Notes under the pieces: model-generated
Databases searched by the model: none
The model's input: only the letters and a program-made list of their open reading frames with translations
Told to the model about the DNA's origin: nothing
In this document: positions 8,265 to 17,200 of the stretch, piece by piece
How positions within the stretch are numbered: position 1 is the first letter of the stretch
Layout: every line of letters starts with the position of its first letter
Origin: Priapulus caudatus
Taxonomy: Eukaryota > Priapulida > Priapulimorpha > Priapulimorphida > Priapulidae
DNA: 23,589 bases
Direction of reading: 5' to 3'
Assembly: GCF_000485595.1 (NCBI RefSeq)
Contig: NW_014577410.1
Location: 1 to 23,589 of the forward strand
Program-made: the position numbers and the translations under genes

Positions 8265-11200
8265 GTAAGCTGCTTGCTTACTGCTTTGTAGGCTACTGCA
8301 CGAAGGGTCGTTGTCGTCTCAGTAGCTCTGCCTCTAGTACTATAGCCCGCGTACAGTTGCGTTTACGTATATAAAAACCTGAGCACTTGATTGCCAAGCC
8401 AGTGGAAACTATCGTAACTATGTTCATACTCCTACTACTACTAGTATTGTCACTATATTGATAAGCTCTAGTATTAGTAACTATAGCCCGCGTACAGTTG
8501 CCGCAGGCAGCCTGCGGCAACTGTACGCGGGCTATAGTCACTAGAGCTATATATTGATCAACTTGTCCCCATCTCCCTCCCCCCTTCCCCTGCGACCCTT
8601 GTCCCATGTCCATGTCCATGTCCATGTCCATGTCGCTCCATCTGATCATCTGATGGACTTACGAGGTTACGAGTCAACTACTCAACTAGTGACAGTGTCA
8701 CACTCCCATTAGTAATACTAATAGTACTAATAGTAGTACTACTAGCAGTAGTAGCGATACCAGCCTAATGATGTCATTTTATTACAGGAAACCAAGAGCT
8801 GTAACAATGCAGTGTTTGGGAATTCTCTGTGCAACATAACCAGTGTTGTTGTTGATGATGTAGGAACGTGTGTGCCCAGGTATACGAAATAGTTTATATG
8901 CATAAATATATAGCTGTTTATGTACCTTAGCCTATGCTGGTATAAATGCGTCTTTCCACTTAAATCATGCCATCAAGCATAAGAGCAGACAAAAGATAAT
9001 TAGTTTAAGGATGTATATCTGTAAATAACTGTAAATGCCTGCACATGCATAACAGACACCAAATTCTCAGGCTTATGTTCATTCCCAGCTTTTTAACTGT
9101 GAACTCACACTTAATGGCACGAGTTAGAAATGACATGTTGTATTTGCCGAACGGATGAACAGAAAAAGATGAACAGAACTCATGATTCTCGGAGAAGGAT
9201 GCGTCTATTTGACGCTGGGATGGCAGTACAAATAGTGGAGACTTCCATCATTGATTGACGTAATCCTTTTTTATAGGTTTCTGCATGAGGCTGTAAGTTT
9301 CATAGAGGAGCACATCACCACAGAAGGAATATTCAGGAAGTCTGGCTCGCAGCTTCGTCAGCGACAGCTGCGGGTGAGTGTCTCTATGCACTCATGCTCA
9401 TCGCACGCGCTATAGCTCAATGGCTTCGTGTGATAAGGTGGTTTTAAAAACGCACATCGGGTGGAAGCAATGGATCTGTGTTATGTAGCAATGGTCCAGG
9501 CTTCCGCTATGTACATGAAGGTATTGGCAGTAGACTTGCATCGCGTGGAGGTGAGTCAGGCCTTCCTTTCACACACAGGATAGTGCAGTGCCAGTGGATC
9601 TGCATCATGTAGAGACGGTCCATGCCACCTTTCCTTCATATGTGTCTTGTACTGCATATACATCATGCGCTGTTCCACGTGTGTTGCAAATGTGGTTATA
9701 GTGGCAGCAGGTATCTGCACGGTAACAATACAGTATTCAATTGGTGACAGATTGCACAGGGAGCATGCATGTATTCATACTGAGTGCACGTTGTAGCATT
9801 CGTCATAATGCGGATAGCACGTGTGCATCGATCTGTCATTGTTTGTAGTAAAATTGCATGCAGATACTAGTACTACATTCTACTTAAAGTATTATTAACA
9901 TAAATTTAATGATATATGCAAGGCTTAAGGCCAGAAGAGCTCTGTACCAAATGTCTTATATGAAGAAATATCTCATATAAGGACACTTGCTATTTTAAAC
10001 CTTTTACCATACGTGCACAGAACTGCACGCATACACAAAACCACACTAATACACACACATTCTTCTGTTTTATGCTGCATCTGACATGATGATATTGTGC
10101 ATTATTAAGTTTACTTATACACCAATCATGCCACCCCTATGTACTAAAAACTTTCCAGCGTTTTACTCGGATATATTTGAACCCTAAATGACCGATGTGT
10201 CTTGTGCAGGAAAAACTGGACATAGGTGACCATCTACCCAAAGACTGCCAGGTGTTCGACGTAGCAACGCTATTCAAGGTGTTATTCCGTGAGCTTCCGG
10301 AGCCTCTTATATGTCGCCACCTGCACGATGGCTTCGTCAGGTGCCTCGACCTGGAGAGAGAGGAGAGGGCGGCCAGTACCCTGCTTCTCTGCGCCCTCCT
10401 CCCTATGGCTCATCGCAGCGTGCTGAAGTACACGATGCAGTTTTTGCGCAGGGTAAACATGACAGCCAATCCTCAGGGGAGATGATATAGTGCTCATTCG
10501 TTTTGCTAGTATTATAGGGCTACTGCTATATAGTATTATAGCATTCGTTTTGCTAGTATTATAGTGCTATAGTATTATAGCATTCGTTTTGCTAGTATTA
10601 TAGTGCTATAGTATTATAGTATTCATTTTGCTAGTATTATATAGCAATCGTTCTGCTAGTATTATAATGCTGTAGTATTATAGTATTCGTTTTGCTTGTA
10701 CAGTAGTACTATAATAGTATTATATTATATCAAGAGTAGATAATAGGATCCTCCTATTATCTACTCTTGATAATTGATTATATTTAACACACGTCGCCAG
10801 GGCATTTCTGCGATCTTTGCAGTTATTGGTGATAATATATTGATCTATAGATTAGTATTGATGTGTTAATTTTTGTCCCGCAGGTTGCATCGCACTCTGC
10901 GCAGAATAAAATGGATTTGTATAACCTGGCTGTTGTCATGGCACCAAACCTGATGCGAACAGACGACAAGCCGGCATCGCCGCGGCTCTTTCAGCAGCAG
11001 ACAGACGTGGTAAACCAGCTGTTCACTGTTGCTGGTGACATTGGGAAGGTAGTTATTATCATCGATTGGCATCGGGTGATAAAATGGCAATTAAAAATTT
11101 ATTTTTTAGAATCACAAAGTCAAAGGGATATACTCTGTGATGGTCTCTGGATTCAGTCACACATTGCTTACTGGTAGTTGAGAATACGATTAAAGAAAAA

Positions 11201-14200
11201 ATGTATTAAAATTTGCGCTCTGTAAGGTTTCAGATTCCCTTTAGTTTAAGTGCACTGTTGGGGGCAATTTTCCCCCATAGTGCACCTCTAACTTGCATGT
11301 TGTCCTAAATTTCTAATTACACGCAAGGCAACACTTACCCTGCCCTGAGATAAATTGAAAAATTCGGAGCATGTTAGGTTTCAGACAGCGTCCATGACCG
11401 AGCACAGCAGCTGGCGCGGTGGAAGTCCGAGGAGGACCTCAGTCGCAGTCCCACATATAACGAGTCGGCTAAGAAACACAGGAGCGGTTCCTTCGGCGGT
11501 GAGTGAACGTATACGTACGGCGAAGGGCATGCAAGTTACATGCTGGCGGTGGTTCTTATTAAACCGCTAGATCGAACTCCCAGAACTTGGATGGCTAGCT
11601 ACATAGGAAAGGGAAAAGTTACTGTCGCTAACAGTGTTTGGTAAACGTGGTAAGGTTTGTTTGTTGTGGAGCAATAGTGCCTGCACCTGGTAGGCACTAA
11701 GATATACAGTTCACGAACTATATGTTTCAGCACAGTGGTTTGTAACCCCGCGGGTCGAGATTGCAAAACCTGGATGCCAAGGGTGACCTGGGAGTATCTA
11801 AACTCGTCATTAGTGTTATATTTTGTTAAATATATTCTATCTATAAACTTGTCGTTTATTGTCGAACAGCATCTATACCAGGCTGACGCCGAGATATAGT
11901 CCAAAGGCTGAAAATTGGATCGTAGTCAAAAAACGTTGGGAACCATTTCTAATACTTTCAACAACTTAAAAATTCAGGGACTGGTTTATTTGAATTTTTC
12001 GATATATTGCTTATAGGCATAGTAAACAGCTTCAAACACTGGGGTCGGCGTGGCAACAAAACACCGGGAGGTGCTGGGTACATGCAGAACAAGATGTCCG
12101 CCAGTCTTGACAGCATAAAGGATGACAAACCCCACACTCCGAAAATAGCCGGCTCTGCGGCGAAGAGAAAGGCAACCGACGACCTCGCCTTCTCTGATAT
12201 CAAAAAGTATGTTCATAGCATGTGCCTATGTGTACGTGCATGTGTGTGAGTGCGTACGATACTTAATTTCTATGCCACACGACTAATATTGTGGTATTAT
12301 CGGTATATTTGTATTTGTATGGTTTATATTAATAGTATTATATGAAAGTAATAGTAGAGATTATTATAAATTTCATCGTAAATACAGTGGTTTCGTGTAT
12401 ATGAGCTGTAAAAATGGGAATGACAAGTGTGAGTGCAGTTTGCAAAGTTTTATTCTTAGGTGAAACTTAATAACAAATCATTTTTCGATAGAGCGGGTGA
12501 TAGATATTAAGCCGTGGAGAGATGGTTTCTGTGACAGAACCTTGTACTTTGTTTTGAAATTTCCTTGCATACTTCGTGTTGAATAGGAAAGCCGTTTTGA
12601 AGAACCTTCCAGACAACTATGTGCTGTCTACACCTAACAATCTTCATAGGTCAGGTAAGTAGCACAGATGCTTACGCTGAGAGGGTCTATGTCCCCCAGG
12701 GTACTATCGGAGGGTACCCTGACTACGGTTCGATATATCGGAACGTACCCTGGTACTATCTAATATGCCGGACCGTACCTCGTCTACTCCACTAACGAGT
12801 CTAGGGAGTCGCCTACTCCCTAACCCTAACCCCCTAACCCTAACCCTAACCATATCAGATAGTTACCAGGGTACGTTCCGATATATCAAACCGTACCTAG
12901 GGTACCCTCCGATAGTACCCTGGGGGACATAGACCCTATGAGCGATGCATACAGGGAACACAACGTCCCTGGCGATTGTTTCTCGACATCTTCGATCAGT
13001 TTTTTAGGCAGATTTTGTAACGTTACTGTCAGCAATCCCTGTCAAGTGTCTTCTAATTATTTTTGGGAGCATACATTACACGTTGAGACCATCTGCAATT
13101 TACGACGTGAAAACGAATTTGGTTGACTGGATACGCTCCCACCTCCGTGTGTATGTGTTATGTTATGAAAGCTTCATATTTCATCTCATTGTTATGATTT
13201 TGTTTATTTTTCTCATGCAGCAAAGAAAACTGGGTTCACACCCTATTCGGTTACGCCAAGTGTAGTGTTTGTTAGAGACACTCAGGATGTCTCATTCAGT
13301 GCAGCACACAAGGACTCCTACACGCCCAAGTATAAAACTCACTTCTTCAGCTCCAGTAAGAAAGTTAAGAGGTATGTACTATCCTGCAGGACCTTTTTCG
13401 TTATGGCCCTTGCCCATGAAATTCATGGGTTTCGTATAATCGTGTACACATGGCCAGCGAGCCAAAATCTCATTGTTCTGGCGAAATGAGCAAATATTGC
13501 CATACACTTGCAACTGACTGCCGCAACTCGTGAAACTCGTGGAACGACACAGACAAGGCAGGATATGATGCTGCCAGAAGTCTTAAAATAGGCGGTACAG
13601 TGTGGCCCCTGTATAACTCGATCGTTGAGGTCCATAAAATGTCATCAGAAAATCAGCGTATAAACTGACCCAATATTGACCTAAGCACTCGGTCGCAGCG
13701 ACTTGCAATGCATCGCGTCGCGTCGCATTCAATCGCAATCCGACCTAAGGCCGGCCTAACTCACCAAAAAACTTTACAGTTCCAGAAAGAGCAAAAAAGG
13801 GTCCAATGACTCATCACGTTACATCTGAATTCGTGTTAAATCGGGGCGCATAAAATCGTGGTTTCACTGTATATCGAAACCCACCCTCAAGAACGTCTTG
13901 TAAGGTTTTCAAATTTGTCTTTGCCGCGTCAGACGGTCGTATGCGTATAAATTGACGTCTTACGCGTCCGCGCATCCGTACAGTAGTTTATATCTATTTT
14001 AGGAAGGAGTTGGGGCACACAGGTCACACGACAGAGGTGAAACCCAGCAAAGGTCGAGGCAAACTGATGTCTCGACTCAAGCGTCTCAGCGGTGGGAAGA
14101 CAGACGAGTCTCAGGTGGGCATCTCGCTGTCATCCTAGTTTTAACTACATACTACGTATGCTACTAGATGGCACCTATAGTCGCTATAGTGATTGAGACA

Positions 14201-17200
14201 TTGGTTGTAATGGCTTTGGCGGGTGCACTCAGTATTTGTTGCGAGTGATAACGATCTCCAGCAATAGCAATAAGTGAGATCGGAAAGTCCATCTGTGCTA
14301 TGTAGGTCACAGAAAAAGGGGGTATAAAATGGCCGAGGCGCGCTTAAGGGCCGGACACACCAGGCGATTGCATCGGGCGATTCTATCGCGCGAGTCGAGT
14401 GGACACACCGGGCGATAATGACAGTAATGACAGCAGCAACACAGCAACGGCAGCAGCAGCAACACAGCAACAGCAGCAACACAGCAGCAGCAGCAAAACA
14501 ACACCTTTTACAAACAACACAGCAGCAAATTTACAGTACGCGTGTATTGTTTATCAATTTTCCCCGGTCAGTTACCGGTGACGCTGAGCTTCGCCGCCAT
14601 CGAAACCTTCACGGCCTCCTTCTTCGTTCTGTCCCTGTACTCAGACAGGGACATATCATACAAGAGGGGCTTCGCCTCCCACAAAGTAATCAACTCTGCC
14701 ACTTTGTCGTAGGACCACGTTATCTCCTGCTCCATGAAGTCTGCCATTTTGTCGAATTACGTCAGTATCATTGAACAACTCTGATTGGCTGATGAATTGT
14801 ACAATCGGGCGATGTTATCGCCGGCCGCGGACACACTAGACGATTGCATCGGGCGATAATATCAAAACGTTTTGATCTGTGCGATGGCATCGGGCGATGA
14901 CATCAGGCGATGAAATCGGCGGCGATTGAGTGGACACACTAGGCGATTTCACGGCGATTACATCGCCCGATGCAATCGCCTGGTGTGTCCGGCCCTTTAG
15001 GAAAGTACATGATTAATATAAACACTCGTGCGTTTTTAGTTTTTGCATTAACACAAACATTGCAAAATATCCCAAACGACCACAATCATATTTGTAAATG
15101 TTTATGTAAAGAAAAACGCACCTGTGAATTGAAGTACAATGTTAGTTAAGAGAATTATAGATCCTAGAATAAAACCTAGAATAATCCTATCCTACCCATG
15201 TTATAAAGGGGCTGTTTATACCCCCTCTTATCTGACCTCAATATGGCGGCGGGGACTTTCCGATATGGCTTATAGCACCCGATTTGCTGCTATGCACAGT
15301 CAAATGCGGCCGTGACTCAAAAATCCACGAACCTGCTAATATTGCGTACATGTAGATTTTTATTGGGTGTATTCATTTGGGAAATCCATCGAGAGCTGGC
15401 GTTTTTTATCGAACGCATTCGATTAGGATATCTAGTAATTGGTATATCGATCTATATTATTAGATTAGGAAATCAGACTTCTGATCAGACAGAGTTGCTG
15501 GAATTTTTAGGGGACGTTTAACATAATTAGGAAATTGTTGAATGCCGGAATTTTGACCGGGATTGAAAGCATTTGATCGGGAAATAATAGAGTTGATTCA
15601 ATTGCGAAATCGTCGCGTGCTGATATTTTGATCGAAAACATTTGATTGCAAAATCATAGATTAGTTGCTTTTTGTAACCGAAACTATTACGTTCGGAAAT
15701 CGTCGAGTGTTTCTGTCTAAGTAAGGTATTACATTCGCAAGCTGCGTAGCGCCGAAAGGTTTTCGTAAAGCATGCCGTCGGAACACGTCGTCGCGTGGCT
15801 GCGCTGACGTTCGCTTGTTTTTTTTCGCAGCTGCCGGCCGCGGCGGGAGCGCGTCTGTGCGACCAGGACGCCACCTACACCGAGATGCCGGAGGTCGACT
15901 CAAGTTTCTTTGGCATGCTGAGTGTGAGGAAACGCAAGTCTCGCCGCGGCGTGCACCGCAAGGCACCCAGCTCCCCCGCCGTTCTCATCACCCCCGCGTC
16001 GCCGCCGCCTGACGCGCGCGGAGCAACGCCGACCGTCACGCATGCGGCGTCGACGTCGCAGCTGCACGGCGGTGCCGCCCTGGTGGAGCCGAGCGGAACC
16101 GATTCGGGCGAGGAGGTCGAGCGGGGTCGGGAGACGGTCTCGCGCGCCTCCGCGCTCGAGGGCGATCGCGACGACAGGCCGGCGGCCGACGAAGCGTGGA
16201 GGGAGGAGGAGGACGTCGGAGGCAGGGATGGGAAGCAGCGGGGGACGCTGAGGCGCGGCAAGCCAAACTCGCTCAACTCCGGGCTCGGCGCGAAGAAGAA
16301 GAAGAAGAGGCCTTCGATTCCGTTCCCGAGGATGAACGACGAGCGATCGCCACCATTCGACCATCGCCAGAGGGCGCCGCTGTCCACGAGCCGCACGTCG
16401 GAAACGGCCGTGCCGTCTCTCGACGACGGGATGACGCCCGGCGCGCGTCCGGCGTCTTCCGACGCCAGCCGGGGCGGCGACGCGATGCTGCTCGAGACGG
16501 ACATCGACGACGGCGCGTTCGCGGCGACAAGGCGCGTAGTCGTCACGCGCAAGACGGTCGGCGCGCGCAACGAGGTCACGACCGTCTTCAGCCGGCAGCG
16601 CGGCGGCGGCGGCGGGGCAAGCATGTCCAGCCTCATCTACTGCGGGCTCGGTCCGGCGATCCGGCCCGGGATCGGCCGGGAATCCGACGTGATTCCGGGA
16701 ACCTCTCCCGAGGAGCCGCACCTCTCCACGGTCGCGCCACGGGAGTCCGGCGTCGCGGGATGGGAGGACCCAGGAGCTGGGCCAGCCGTCGGGCCGGAGA
16801 AGGTCGTAGAAAGGTCAGAGCCAATGGAGGTTGGAGAAAGTTCGGAGCCGGCGGAGGTCAGAGAAAGGTCGGAGCCGGCAGAGGTCAGAGAAAGGTTGAA
16901 GTCGGCGAAGGTCAGAGAAAGGTCGGAGCCGATGGAGGTCGAAGAAAGTTCGGAGCTAGCAGAGGTCAGAAAAGGGTCAAAGCTGATAGATGTTGGACAA
17001 AGGTTGCAACCGGCAGAGGTCAGAGGAAGGTCGGAGCTGGTGGAGGTCAGAGGAAGGTCAGAGCTGGCAGAGGTCAGTAAAAGGTCGGAGCTGGCTGCGA
17101 AACCCGTTGAGGCGTCGGCGATCGGCAAGAAGATACGCGCGGCGACGAGCGCACTGCGCGGCCGCGTCTTCGTCAAGTCCGTGTCGGACAGCCACGTGGC

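Larger units (their letters stand above)
8265..8787. other. ARHGAP11 intron 1
   Basis: Holds the 85-bp hairpin at 8464-8548, a third copy of its core (8341-8360), a (CCATGT)n run at about 8605-8634 and an ACTACTAGTAG-type palindrome-rich stretch at 8695-8755. The reverse strand reads as repeated Met-Asp over the hexamer run, not a gene. Confidence 0.7.
14347..14996. mobile_element. 650-bp PIF/Harbinger-type element with TTA duplication
   Basis: Terminal inverted repeats start AGGGCCGGACACACCAGGCG and continue ATTGCATCGGGCGAT at both ends (35 bp, near-perfect). The flanks are TTA at 14344-14346 and 14997-14999, the 3-bp duplication typical of PIF/Harbinger elements. Subterminal repeats of GGACACAC(C/T)(A/G)GGCGAT occur at about 14399, 14828 and 14933. 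Inside are a CAG-rich tract and a minus-strand MADF-like reading frame but no transposase, so the element is non-autonomous. It sits in ARHGAP11 intron 10. Confidence 0.88.
14281..15262. mobile_element. Possible 982-bp outer element around the Harbinger-type element
   Basis: The left end CGGAAAGTCC (14281) and right end GGACTTTCCG (15253-15262) are inverted copies. Further inside, spaced similarly, both arms carry AGGTCA and GGGGGTATAAA on the left and the inverse of GAGGTCAGA and GGGGGTATAAA on the right. Overall the arms are 50-60 bp and imperfect. AT at both flanks may be a 2-bp duplication. If real, the 14347-14996 element inserted into it later. Confidence 0.45.

Noticed and set aside
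8293-8649. Minus-strand frame starting with Met-Asp repeats
   Set aside because: The start lies on the CCATGT hexamer repeat and the rest crosses a hairpin; no domain.
10488-10715. CRISPR-like array
   Set aside because: The units are contiguous 39-bp tandem repeats without unique spacers, in an animal intron.
11355-11570. Continuous frame through ARHGAP11 exon 6 (TASMTEHSSWRGG...)
   Set aside because: This frame would follow use of the acceptor at 11384, but it then hits a stop in exon 7 and does not resemble the family; kept only as a possible alternative splice product.
12818-12851. True chromosome end or telomere
   Set aside because: The CCCTAA tract is only about 34 bp, lies inside a gene intron and is enclosed by inverted repeats, so it is interstitial.
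14418-14774. Gln/Ala-rich plus-strand frames in the Harbinger-type element
   Set aside because: They come from the CAG/CAA tract and are antisense to the better supported MADF-like frame.
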